A stretch of 64,000 bases of DNA from Molothrus aeneus (GCF_037042795.1 NC_089671.1:2264501-2328500); one strand, 5' to 3'. Shown: positions 33,156 to 43,125, counted from the stretch's first letter. The notes: generated by a model not told the origin, from the letters alone. Numbers and translations are program-made.

Positions 33156-33734
33156 ATATGGAAGCTTAAAACTTGTAGCTGAAGAGAAGAAAAGCCCAAT
33201 GTGCTCTCACAAGGTGCGTGGCAGAGGCATGTTCTTTATTTTGGATGTCTTTATTCATAAAAAAGTAAAAGGAAGAACTGCATGCGTTGCTACTCGTCAT
33301 TATTGTACACAGTGTTTGTAGTGGGATAAATGAAATTAAAGTAACAAATAGGAAAAAAAGGCAAGCTGGTTGAGAGCAGTGGTTCCCCAGCATCCTGTCT
33401 CCAGCATGGGCTGGGATCAGAGGCTAAAGAGAGATAAAAGTAGAAGAAAATATAAAGTGGCTTTTTATGAATTAACATGCCTGGGAGAGAAGTTTCTTCC
33501 TGACCCAGGCACACCTTACCAGCCACACTCATGTGCTTGTATTTATTATTTGTATTTCTCTGTGCCAAAACCCACAGGACAAATCCCTAAATCAGGCTCC
33601 TGGTGCTTTCACTTCCAGCAAAGCCATTCCAAAGGAAGAATTTTTTTTCCAGAGGCTCACAGGGAAGAGAACTTGGGGAGGGGAAGGCAGCCGAGCTCCC
33701 AGCTTCACAGGGGGAGCTGCACCTGGAATTGGCA
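33156..33734. other. Spacer, nothing recognised
   Basis: AT-rich unique sequence with two minus-strand AATAAA hexamers (near 33236 and 33250). These could end a minus-strand transcript such as a long KCNJ16 3'UTR, but that is unproven. Confidence 0.3.
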
Positions 33735-34302
33735 CCTTGGGAAGGAACGGGGGCATTTTGGTCACAGTTGATATTTTGGGAAGGAACGGGGGCATTTTGG
33801 TCACAGTTGATACCTTGGGAAGGAACGGGGGCATTTTGGTCACAGTTGATACTTTGGGAAGGAATCGGGGCATTTTGGTCATAATTGATACTTTGGGAAG
33901 GAATGGGGGCATTTTGGTCACAATTGGCACCCTGGGAAGGAACGGGGGCATTTTGGTCACAGTTGGCACCCTGGGAAGGAACGGGGGCATTTTGGTCACA
34001 GTTGGCTCCTTGGGAAGGAACGGGGGCATTTTGGTCACAGTTGATACCTTGGGAAGGAACGGGGGCATTTTGGTCACAATTGGCACCCTGGGAAGGAACG
34101 GGGGCATTTTGGTCACAGTTGGCTCCTTGGGAAGGAACGGGGGCATTTTGGTCACAGTTGATACCTTGGGAAGGAACGGGGGCATTTTGGTCACAATTGG
34201 CACCCTGGGAAGGAACGGGGGCATTTTGGTCACAGTTGGCTCCTTGGGAAGGAACGGGGGCATTTTGGTCACAGTTGATACCTTGGGAAGAAATGGGGGC
34301 AT
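33735..34302. repeat. 39-bp minisatellite
   Basis: Fourteen to fifteen copies of a 39-bp unit ('ttgggaaggaacgggggcat' then 'tttggtcacagttgatacc'). Variants (ttgatac, ttggcac, ttggctc) follow one another in a repeating order, showing a three-unit higher-order period of 117 bp. Since 39 is a multiple of three, both strands are open, giving a spurious 13-residue repeat protein. Confidence 0.93.
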
Positions 34303-36391
34303 TAATCCCATCTTTTCCAGTCCCATCCTCTCCCAGCCCCAGATTTCCCCCCCTTCCAAATGCAATTTCTGTGTTTGAGAGCTCTTTGCCTCCCAACCCT
34401 TTTTAGGACTGAAACACCATGAGCCATTTCCCTCCTTCCTCACTGGCAGCTTTTCCACACCTCCAAATTGCTCCTCATCTTTCCCAAAAAGGGGAAAGCA
34501 TTAAATGAAAGCATCCCAGGCAGGATCTGAGGGGAGTGGAAGGGTTAATTCCCATGTCTGGAAGGTGATATTCTATTTTATTCAATCCCAATGGTGTTTT
34601 TTTCCAACACCACAGAAAAGTACTGAGACCCTTCCACATTTTCCTACATTTTCCTACATTCCTTTCCATTTTTTTTTCTAGACTATTTCCCCCATGTCTG
34701 CCAGTGTTTAAATCCAGGATACAAGAAGATGGTTTTTACTGCACTTATAAGTGGTTGCTGCTGATGAATCAGCACATAAAAGAGGCTAATTAATGACTTT
34801 TGGAATAACTAACACCCCCCAGGCTTCAGTTTTACCTAAAGGGATCATATTTATCCAGAGACAAGTGCTAGCAAAAGAGAAATACATTAAAATAATCCAG
34901 CAATCCTACTACTACATGGAGTAAATTGCAGGGGAAAAAAAAACCCAACAAAACACTTAGCAGGCTATTTTTTCTTCGTTAAACGTGATGAGCTCATAAA
35001 AACCCAATTAATTAGTCAGAATGATGTGAATGACTCGTCAGAGCTAATTTTAGCAGCCTAAAGTTAGCCAGCATTTCCACAGCAGCCGTTTCATCTCCTT
35101 CAGCAATGAATGGAGAGGGATGAACACTTCCAGGAAAAACTCATCCTGCTGCCCTCAGCTCCCCAAAAACCCGAGGAAGGTGGAGTGGAGACCAAAGAGC
35201 TCCAGGAACCACAGAGAGCAGCCAAACACTGAATTTCTTGGCTGTTTAGAGCAGGTGAGACCAACCCCCCAAACTCCAATACGATTATTTTACGTTTGCA
35301 GGATAATTAAACACAATGCAAATGAACTGCAATCATCAGGGGCAAAAAGCATGATGAGGCATTGCTCACTAGATAATTACAGAGATGTGCAGAGCAGGAA
35401 CTTCCACGTCACAGACACCTTCAGAACGTTTTCCTTTTTTTCCCAGTTTGAGCCCACAGAGGAGTTGTTGGATTTCTCTGTGAAGGATCATTTTTACACA
35501 GCCAACTGAGACAAGCACTTTTCATTTTGACAAAATCACCCTGTTTGTTCTCCAGATTGATCTTGATCTGTGCAAGGAAGTGCAACACGCTAAGAAGAAA
35601 AGCGAAATGAAATGAAATGAAATTAAAGAGGATTTGATATAAAATATTGCACAGCTCACTCCAGACATGATCTTCTCCTCAAGGCTCAACCTGATTTTGC
35701 TGATTTTTAAAACTGGAGGTCTTGTTTTGATTTTTTTTTTTTTTTGACCTCCTGCATCCCTCCAGCTGCTGAGGGAGCAGCACCTCAGGGTGCTAATCAG
35801 CTCATGATTAGGGAATGAAAGCTCTCCAGGACCCCACTGTGGATCCCACAGGGCTGGGCAGGGTGTGAACACGTGTCCAAAGCCACTCAGGAATATTGGG
35901 GTCACTCATTCCCTTGTCCTACAAAGAACGGCCCTGTAGATTCCACAGAGGAGCTCTGGGATTCCTGCACCTGAGGAATCATTTGTTGGGATAATGGAGC
36001 TTCAGAGCCTCCTGGAGGGACTGGGAATGGACCTTCCAAACCAATGAGGCAGCTTTGAAACACAGAGGGCCCAGGGCATGGTTTGTGTGCCCTGCCGAGG
36101 TCATTCTGTGTCCCTGGGCATGGCCAGCCCTGGTCCCTGCAGGGAGGAAAGTTCACAGAGGGTTTGCTCAAGGGGCTCTCTGGGCATCCCAAGTGGAAGC
36201 TGCTCCCTTGTGCCCACAGCTGTCCCTGCCAGCCCAGCAGGGTGTGCCAGGGTGTGCCAGAGCGTGTGACAGCGTGGGCACGCTGTCAGCGAGGTCTGGG
36301 ATACAAATACTGCTGCACACGAGTTCCTTGTTTGCATCCGAGGAGCTACGAGGGGACAATTTGTTGGGAGGGGTTCCAGTGGCAGGAAAAG
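34303..36391. other. KCNJ16 downstream region including its 3'UTR
   Basis: The KCNJ16 stop is at 36392, so the first part (high coordinates) must hold its 3'UTR on the minus strand. No convincing AATAAA occurs within about 1.8 kb; the nearest is at 34577-34582. The block 34740-35100 is unique, AT-rich and dense in TAATTA, TGACTC and TGATGAATCA-type motifs, and resembles a conserved noncoding element, though conservation cannot be seen from one sequence. Confidence 0.4.
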
Positions 36392-37256
36392 TCAGATCTG
36401 GGACTCTATGGAGAGCCTGCTCAAGGTCACAGCTGCTTTCCTGTAGGAAACCTCTGCGGGAGGCTGGCTGGAAGCTGTCACCGGCTCTTCAGGCTCCTCA
36501 CAGCTGGTGACGAGGGCAACAGCGCTGAGGGACTTTTGGCTGTACTTGATTTCCAGGGCTGACTTCTCCGCTTGTTTCTCCCGCGTCTTCTCGGCGCGGT
36601 TCCACTCCCGCTCCTTCTGCTCCAGCTGCATGGCGCTGCAGTGAGGGGCGTACACCTCCGTGGTCTCCTCGAACTGCAAGCAGTCCACCTTGTAGTACTT
36701 CTTCTTGACGTGCAGCACGTCGTTGAACCTGTGGCCCCACAGGATCTCTCTGGGCACGTAGGAGCTGCGCGACTGGTGGGAGGTCCCCGTGGAGTCGCCC
36801 GTGTAGACAAACGTCACCAAGATCTCAAAGTTGTCCTTGGCCAGAGCTTTGCGGTCCAGGCCGTACAAGGGGCTGTCACTGTCGATCTCGTGGACGACTG
36901 TGACGGGTGTCACCAGGATGATCTGGTCGTTGAGGAGCTTCAGGTCACGGTACTCCATGGTCATCCTGCCCTCCTTGTCCTCCTTGTAGCGCAGCAGCTG
37001 CGCACGCACCGAGCCCTCCACCATGTGGTTGGGCCGGAAGTCCCCGATGCGCCACATCAGGCAGAATTTGTCATCCCTCAGCCCAACCACGGCGTAGTAG
37101 CTGAAACGGATGGTCTGGGCCCTCTTGCGGGCCGTGGCCATCTTGGCCAAGGCCGCCCCGATGATGAAGGTGTCGATGATGCAGCTCAGCACCGACTGCA
37201 GGATCACCATGAGGATGGCGAGCGAGCACTCCTCGGTCACGCAGCGGTAGCCGTAC
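36392..37256 (-). CDS. KCNJ16: Kir5.1, coding exon B (filter Tyr140 to C terminus)
   Basis: This exon carries the rest of Kir5.1 after the split glycine codon: Y140-G141 of the filter, YRCVTEEC, M2 (about 150-175), the KMATARKRAQTIRFSYYAVV link to the cytoplasmic domain, the MWRIGDFRPNHMVEG fold, and the C-terminal PDZ ligand ESQI. The residue aligned with the rectification site of Kir channels is D167, whereas mammalian Kir5.1 has Asn there. The exon starts after an acceptor (GTGCTGCCACAG|GTACGG). It is intact with no stop or frameshift over 865 nt. Kir5.1 is electrically silent alone and joins Kir4.1 or Kir4.2 to form pH-sensitive channels in renal tubule and glia. Confidence 0.93.
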
Positions 37257-37280
37257 CTGTGGCAGCACATTTGAGTTAAA

Positions 37281-37356
37281 TGGAAACCTCTGTAACCTTT
37301 GGAAACCAATGGAAACCTCTGTAACCTTTGGAAACCAATGGAAACCTTTGTAAAGG
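37281..37356. repeat. 29-bp tandem repeat near the intron acceptor
   Basis: Two full copies and one partial copy of 'tggaaacctctgtaaccttt' plus 'ggaaaccaa' lie 25-100 nt from the acceptor of the KCNJ16 intron. It is the only part of the intron, apart from the extreme ends, not clearly LTR-like. Confidence 0.85.
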
Positions 37357-37365
37357 TTTCTTTTT

Positions 37366-39220
37366 AAGTGAACCAAGAGGGGGAGTTGTGGGAATCCATA
37401 AAATCAGAAGGGTTTGTGTCACAGACACGTTTTATGAAAAATCCTTTCCTCAGGATTTTTTCCTCCTGAGAAGCTGAGAGGCCTCAGGAACAAAATGTAA
37501 CCAATGGTTATCTGCTGCTGTGGAATGCAACAGGTGCATCTGTGATTGGTCTCATGTGGTTGTTTCTAATTAATGGCCAATCACAGTCAGCTGGCTCATG
37601 TCACAGATATCTTTTATGGAAAATCCTTTCTTTAGGATGTTTCCTCTTAAGAAGCTGAGAGGCTTCAAGAACAAGATGTAAACATTGATTATCTGCTGCT
37701 GTGGAATGCAACAGGTGCACCTGTCATTAGTCCATGTTAGATGTTTCTAATTAATGGCCAATCACAGCCCAGCTAGCTTGGACAGAGAGTCTGAGACAGA
37801 GCCTTTGTTATCATTCTTTGCTTTTCTATTCTTAGCCAGCCTTCTGATGAAATCCTTTCTTCTATTCTTTTAGTATAGTTTTAATATAATATATATCATA
37901 AAATAATAAATCAGCCTTCTGAAACATGGAGTCAGATCCTCGTCTCTTCCCTCTTCCTGAGACCCCTGTGAACACCATCACAGGTTTGGGAAAGCTGCAA
38001 AAGGCAGGCCTCAGAGACAGCAGAACTGTGATTAGAGCTAAGCAGCAGCCATGAGATAAGTCAGCAGAAAAATGATGTAAGAAGTAGAAAAGGACAAATA
38101 GAATGGTAGAAAAAATTATGTAAGAAGTAGAAAAGTAAGGACAAACAGTCTGTGTATTAACGCTTGTCTAGAACAACCAGACAAGTGAACCAAGAGGGGG
38201 AATGGTGGGAATCCATAAAATCAGAGGGTTTTGGGAAAGCTGCAAAAGGCAGCCTCAGAGACAGCAGAACTGTGATTGGAGCTAAGCAGGAGCCAGAGAT
38301 TGGTCAGCAGAAAAATTATGTAAGAAGTAGAAAAGTAAGGACAAATAGAACAATGGTCTGTGTATTAATGCTTGTCTAGAATAACTCCCTAAGCCGCAGA
38401 AAAGTATAATTTGAGATATTAGGAAGATATTAGATATTAGGAAGTTCTAAGCTTAATAATGGAGCTCTGTGCATTGTGTTTGAAGGCTCACAAGCAGGTA
38501 TTGCATTTGAAATAAGCAAGCACTGTTTTAACTGAAGGTATGTGTGCTTATGGTGGTTAGATGGAACTACTGTCAATGTGCTTTTGCTTTGTGTGATTGG
38601 TCAAAAAACTTTTAAAGTTAGTTGTAATAGAAAATGTAGGGTTTATTCCAAGCCTGTGATCCTCCCCTGAAGTATCATGGATCTGTAATCCCATTGGCCC
38701 AAGTCTTATTCCATGCCCACTTTGAATCTCCCTGTCAAGCTGTGCAGGGGAGACCACAAGAGAGAAATAAGTGCAAAGGCACTCTCTTGGCCCTTATTTC
38801 TCTTCATGCTTTCTTTCTAATCAAAAAAGGGTGAATTGTGGTGTTACATTTTATTTAAACAGTATGCTCTGTCTCGCCCCTCGAAAATGCATTCCAAGGT
38901 TTATTCCAAGCCTGTGATCCTTCCCTGAAGTATCAAGGATCTGCAATCCCATTGGCCCAAGTCTTATTCCGCGCTCTCTTTGAATCTCCCTGTTAAGCTG
39001 TGGGAGGCAGACCAGGCTCTCTTGGCCCTCCTGTCCCTCTCTCCTCCTCCCTCCCTTTCTCCCCCTCTCCCTCAGAAGCCCCAATATTGGGGATGGGACC
39101 CCCAATGAACCCTCCTCTAACGAGCACCCTCAGGAGCCGTGTGGAGTCTCCTTGCCTGCCTGCTGCTACCAGGGAACAGACAGCTTAGGGGACTCCTTGG
39201 GGACCCTCAAACGAACAACA
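37366..39220 (+). mobile_element. ERV 3' end: polypurine tract and LTR-B, internally duplicated
   Basis: A polypurine tract (aagaggggga) is followed directly by an LTR-like 5' end (TGGTGGGAATCC at 38203). The tract plus the first part of U3, about 245 bp, is duplicated in tandem (from 37366 and from 38183). The first copy is interrupted by LTR-A. Further on, about 105 bp from 'ggtttattccaagcctgtga' occurs at 38640 and 38898. The element ends CAACA at 39220, nine bases short of the exon. The 5' LTR and all genes are missing. It lies antisense to KCNJ16, the orientation that spares the host gene from LTR polyadenylation signals. Confidence 0.6.
37417..37982 (+). mobile_element. Solo LTR, family A, with partial tandem duplication
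   Basis: A 566-bp element flanked by a perfect 6-bp duplication GGTTTG (37411-37416 and 37983-37988), inserted into LTR-B. Bases 37417-37597 repeat the first half of the LTR and the complete LTR starts at 37598 (TGTCACAGAT), so a 5' half precedes a full copy. The two halves have diverged from one another, so this is not an assembly echo. It is homologous to 16993-17357. Confidence 0.85.
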
Positions 39221-39228
39221 GCTCGTAC

Positions 39229-39644
39229 CCGATGGTGGTCTGGGTCTCCAGGGAGAACAGGAAGGCTCCTGTGAAGCTGTGCACGTTTGCCACACAGGGG
39301 GTGACCTCCTCATCGCTGAACAGGTCCCCGTGCTGGAGAGCGATCAGCCAGAACACCAGGCCGAAGAACAGCCACGAGAGCACGTAGGACAGGGAGAAAA
39401 TCACAAACATGTGGCGCCACTTGATGTCCACCAGCGTGGTGAAAATGTCCACCACGTAGCTCTCCCACTCCCCGAAGATGTGCTTGAAGTAGACGTTGCA
39501 GCTGCCGTCCTTGTGGAGGAATCTCTTCTGCAGCCTCTTCGCCTCCTTTTCGGGGCTGTCCCCACAGGTGCCGCGGTAGCTGACTTTGTTTCCCTGGATA
39601 TTTACAGGTCTGTAGCAGCCACTTTGGTCATTCATCTTCCTCAT
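39229..39644 (-). CDS. KCNJ16: Kir5.1, coding exon A (N terminus to filter Gly139)
   Basis: Encodes residues 1-138 and two bases of codon 139. Visible are the Kir signature HKDGSCNVYFKHIFGEW (about 44-60), the DIFTTLVD slide-helix region, M1 (about 78-103), the extracellular loop with TPCV, and the pore helix SFTGAFLFSLETQTTIG. Together with exon B the protein is 426 residues; human Kir5.1 is 418. There are two in-frame ATGs, at 39644 and 39635, both with a purine at -3; the first is chosen, so the N terminus could be three residues shorter. The first 35 residues differ greatly from mammals, as is common in this subunit. The exon ends GG|GTACGA, with G at donor position +5. Confidence 0.92.
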
Positions 39645-39699
39645 CTCTGCCTCGGCTTATAGAAGGTCCCAGGAGTTGTTTTCTTTGTTCATTGGAAGC
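39645..39699 (-). other. KCNJ16: 5'UTR part of KCNJ16 exon A, with uORF
   Basis: The exon begins at 39699 after a strong acceptor (CTCCTTTATTTCACAG|GC on the gene strand), so at least one noncoding exon lies further upstream, as in mammals. An upstream ORF at 39692-39657 encodes 11 residues and stops 12 nt before the channel ATG, a spacing that could restrain initiation. The upstream exon or exons could not be located. Confidence 0.7.
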
Positions 39700-39771
39700 C
39701 TGTGAAATAAAGGAGAAAGTCTGTTTTTATTTGGATTTCCAAATCTGATCCCATTTGCCCCTGGAGGTGGT

Positions 39772-39914
39772 GGATGGAGCAAAAAAGAACCAGTGCAGAG
39801 CAGGGCTAAGACACAAGGAGCAATCCTTGGACCTGAGCTTGCTTGGTTTTGTTAAAACTTGGATTTCTCAGAGGCATTTGGCATTGCACAGTGGGGACTG
39901 CCCCAGGTGACTTA
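39772..39914. repeat. Dispersed duplication, copy 1 (partner 42641-42789)
   Basis: About 145 bp from 'ggatggagcaaaaaagaacc' to 'ccccaggtgactta' recurs in direct orientation 2.9 kb upstream of KCNJ16 with about 90% identity by eye. In the partner it runs straight into a tandem array whose unit resembles the end of this segment. Confidence 0.85.
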
Positions 39915-41759
39915 AAAATTACCATCACGGGTAATTTTTGGAAGGGTACAGGCTGTGACATCCACTACACAACTTTGCTCAGAACCAGGCCTGGAAATAT
40001 GGCACAGCTCCAAATTCACCAGTTAGAAACGGCCTTATCAACCCTAAAATTTGGTCTGTAGAGGAAAAGAGAAATCCAAACCCTTGTGGTGACCCTCTTG
40101 TGAGTAACTCCTTTAATGATCCCATGAAGCAATATTAAAAGCAGGATGAGCTCCCTTAAGAAGTCACAAATGGCACCAAACACTTAAATTTGGCCAAATA
40201 TTGGAGGTAATTAATTGCTTTTTCCAATTTTCCTTGTTTTCCTTCATTAGAAAAAAATAAAAAGGGAAAATCCTCTTATTTAGAGGTAAAACTTCAGTCA
40301 CATGGGCAGGGAAATTCAGTGCTGGTGTGTTTAAACCAAAATATGTATCAAACACACCATCATCCATCATTATTTATGTTCCAGCATTGCCCAGAAAAAC
40401 CTGCTCTTGTGAAGTGAACTTGACTGAGCTGGTGCTACAGTGACATGTTTGTTCAATTCGGCGAAAATTATTTACATTTCAAATGAAAAAAAGAAACCCC
40501 TCTGATGTCCTGGAAAGCCTCTGAAATCCTTCCTTAAAGCAAGCAAAAAAAATATCCGGCTGCCAAAAATATTTAAATCTTGATTAATGAGTTTGGAACA
40601 AACAGGGAGGGTGTTAATGGAAGTTGTGGGTGACACAGATTTAGGAAGTGATGTGGATTAGGAGATTCCTCTGTCAGAGCAGAGAAGAACTGAGCAGTGC
40701 CAGTCCTGGGCCATATTTAGTGACCAAGAACAAGAATTATGTTAGAAATTGAGACCTCATCACCTGGAATCCAATAAAAACCATGACATTTAAAAAGGCA
40801 AATCCTTTTCCTGCAGGTCTCCAGCTCATTTAATGACATCCCAGCCATTAACACACAAACCAGTCACAAGTGATGGGGACACAGCAGAAAAATTCCAATT
40901 TTTTGCTAATTTCGTGCTTCTAACTCATATTCTTAAAGGGAAAAAAAAAAGAAAAACCAAACCTAATATTTTTGTGGGAAACCTGTCATTATTCTTCCAG
41001 AAACTGCAAGTTTTTGATGGAAAAATGACAAGCTCCTTTCCCATCTTTAAGCTGGTTTCAGAGTTCGGATGTAGGTTTTCAGTGGAGCCAAGAAATCCAT
41101 GGAAAATGAATTTAAGAAAAGCGAATTTCAGAAAAACCAACTTTCCTCGGGAATTCTTTCCCTCAGGTCTTCACTCCCTTTGCCTGAGCAGAAATGACTG
41201 CACACACTTCCAGGCAGAGGAGAGTCAGGCCCAGGAGTGTAAAATATATTGGATGGACTGGATTAACAGCCCAAGAACTCTCCCCTCATCCAAGGAACAA
41301 TGACAAGCATGCTGAGATATTCATCCAAAAACACTTAAAAGCCAAACATAGTTTCCATTTCTTTTTTTTTTTCTCTTTTTTTTTTCCCTTTTTTTTTTTT
41401 CCAGTCCAGAAATGAATGTGACATATGGTGTCGTAGCCTCAGAATGTGGCCTTCATTAAAAAACACAACATTAATGTTTCCAAAAATACTTCTTGGAATA
41501 GGGTCTTTGGAAACATTCATATGACTTGCTTTGCTCAGAGTTTTAAACAAACACTGCAGCCTGCTCCGTTGAAGACGCTTGACCCAACATTTTCAAAGTT
41601 GTATTTAACAACAAACAAAAACTGGAAACTGTTGAGGGTTGGTTTTTCAATTTTTTTTTTTTTTAAGGACCTCATAATGTCAGGTGTGAAAATGAAGGGA
41701 ACTGCAATCAGGAGCCGATGTGACTTTAAATAAAAACATTTGTAGGGCTTTGTGTTGAG
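39915..41759. other. Spacer upstream of KCNJ16
   Basis: Unique AT-rich DNA with T-runs near 41362-41400 and 41651-41664. No exon recognised. Upstream noncoding exons of KCNJ16 could lie in this or later spacers. Confidence 0.35.
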
Positions 41760-42125
41760 GCGTTGTATTGCACTAAATTGTTTATTTAGGGTGAGAGGCA
41801 GCTCCAGCCTCTCTTTTCTGACAGGGGCAGGACCCAGGGAATGCTGGAGCTGGGAGGTTTTGTTGGATTTTAGGAACAGGTTCTTCCCCCAGAGGGTGCT
41901 GGCACTGCCCAGGCTCCCCAGGGAATGGGCACAGCCCCGAGGGTACCGGAGCTCCAGGAGGGTTTGGACAGCTCTGCCCAGGCTCCCCAGGGAATGGGCA
42001 CAGCCCTGAGGCTGACAGAGCTCCAGGAATGTTTGGACAGCGCTCCCAGGGATGCCCAGGGTGGGATTTTGGGGTGTCAGGGCCAGGAGCCTCACTGGAT
42101 GATCCTTCATCCCTCCCAACTCAAT
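41760..42125 (+). mobile_element. CR1 LINE 3' fragment with 71-bp internal duplication
   Basis: Recognised by 'aggttcttcccccagagggt', 'ctccccagggaatgggcaca' and 'gatccttcatccctcccaac'. The part from 'gctccccagggaatgggcac' through 'gtttggacagc' appears twice in tandem (about 41909 and 41980). Confidence 0.8.
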
Positions 42126-42640
42126 ATCCCTTAATTGTACTGCTTTTCTTATTGACTGCTCCAAACCAGGGTTCACTGAAAATACTCCCAAACACCCCAG
42201 ACTCTACAAGGGACTCAAACTTGTGAGTCAAAGGCTCCTGAGTGGATCCCACTCTCTGCTGCCACCGTCAGAAAATCTTCACATTTCCAAGATTGTGTTT
42301 CTCTGGCACCACCTTTGGATTCTGGTGGGGAGAACCTTGGAGGCTGGCGCGCACAGCAACGGGGTAAAGGCCACTCTGATTTTCTGGTCATCTGCCACAG
42401 CCAGGAGACAATTTTGACATGGAGGTGACTTGTTTGGGGAACTCTGACTCTTCCCAGGGTTTCTCCCAAGCTGCATGTACAGAAATACTCCAGTGGGTGT
42501 CTGAGATGGGTTTTTGGCTGGTACAGGAAGCCATGGAACAGGCTGGGACTTCCCAAAACCATCCAAAATAAGTTTGCAACAAGAAAGGGAATGTGATGTA
42601 GAGCTCCCTAAACCAAAACCAAAAATCCAGCCCTAGAGAT

Positions 42641-42789
42641 GGATGGAGCAAAAAAAGAACCAGTGCAGAGCAGGGCTGAGACAAGGAGCAATCCTTGGAC
42701 CTGAGTTAAGCTTTCTTGGTTTTTGCTTAAAACTTGGATTTCTCAGAAGCATTTGACATTGCACAGTGGGAACTGCCCCAGGTGACTTA
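42641..42789. repeat. Dispersed duplication, copy 2 (partner 39772-39914)
   Basis: Direct repeat of 39772-39914. Its last 40 bp ('acagtgggaactgccccagg' and following) are the founder unit of the adjoining array. Confidence 0.85.
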
Positions 42790-43125
42790 GAACCCCAAAT
42801 TACACAGTGGACACTGTCCCAGATGACCTAAAACCCCAAACTGCACAGTGGACACTGCCCCACATCACCTAAAACTCCAAATTACACAGTGGAGACTGAC
42901 CCAGATGACCTAAAACCCCAAACTGCTCCATGGGAACTACCCCAGGTGACCTAAAACCCTGAATTACACAGTGAACACTGCCTCAGGTGACCCAAAACCC
43001 CAAATTACACTGTGGAGACTGCCCCAGGTCACCCAAAATCCCAAATTACACAGTGGAGACTGCCCCAGGTGACCTAAAACCCCAAATTACACAGTGAACA
43101 CTGCCTCAGGTGACCTAAAATCTCT
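42750..43125. repeat. 41-42-bp minisatellite
   Basis: About nine copies of 'acagtggagactgccccagg' plus 'tgacctaaaaccccaaattac'. Units differ by a few substitutions (tggaca/tggaga/tgaaca, catcac/gtgacc). Confidence 0.9.

Larger units (their letters stand above)
37257..39228 (-). other. KCNJ16: Intron inside the KCNJ16 selectivity-filter codon
   Basis: This is a 1,972-bp interruption between coding parts A and B. On the gene strand it begins GTACGA and ends TGCCACAG. Joining GG|G restores Gly139 and the TIGYGYR motif in frame (phase 2). Both borders carry GGTACG, a 6-bp direct repeat as expected from a target-site duplication. A branch-like TTTAAC lies about 25 nt before the acceptor. Content in plus orientation: a 29-bp repeat (37281-37356), a polypurine tract followed by LTR-B sequence (37366-39220), and a nested LTR-A. 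If not spliced, translation stops 27 nt into the interruption. Splicing is inferred, not shown. Confidence 0.75.

Noticed and set aside
33533..34378. A repeat protein with 13-residue units (and similar 11-residue repeats at 45-52 kb)
   Set aside because: The array periods (39, 33 and 42 bp) are multiples of three and lack stops, so several frames on both strands stay open. There is no start context or codon bias favouring one frame.
36392..39644. KCNJ16 as a processed or decayed pseudogene
   Set aside because: Both coding parts lack stops and frameshifts over 1,281 nt, exon A has a proper upstream splice acceptor, and the GT and AG borders restore the frame. A very recent disabling insertion is still possible, and is listed as the alternative in the findings.
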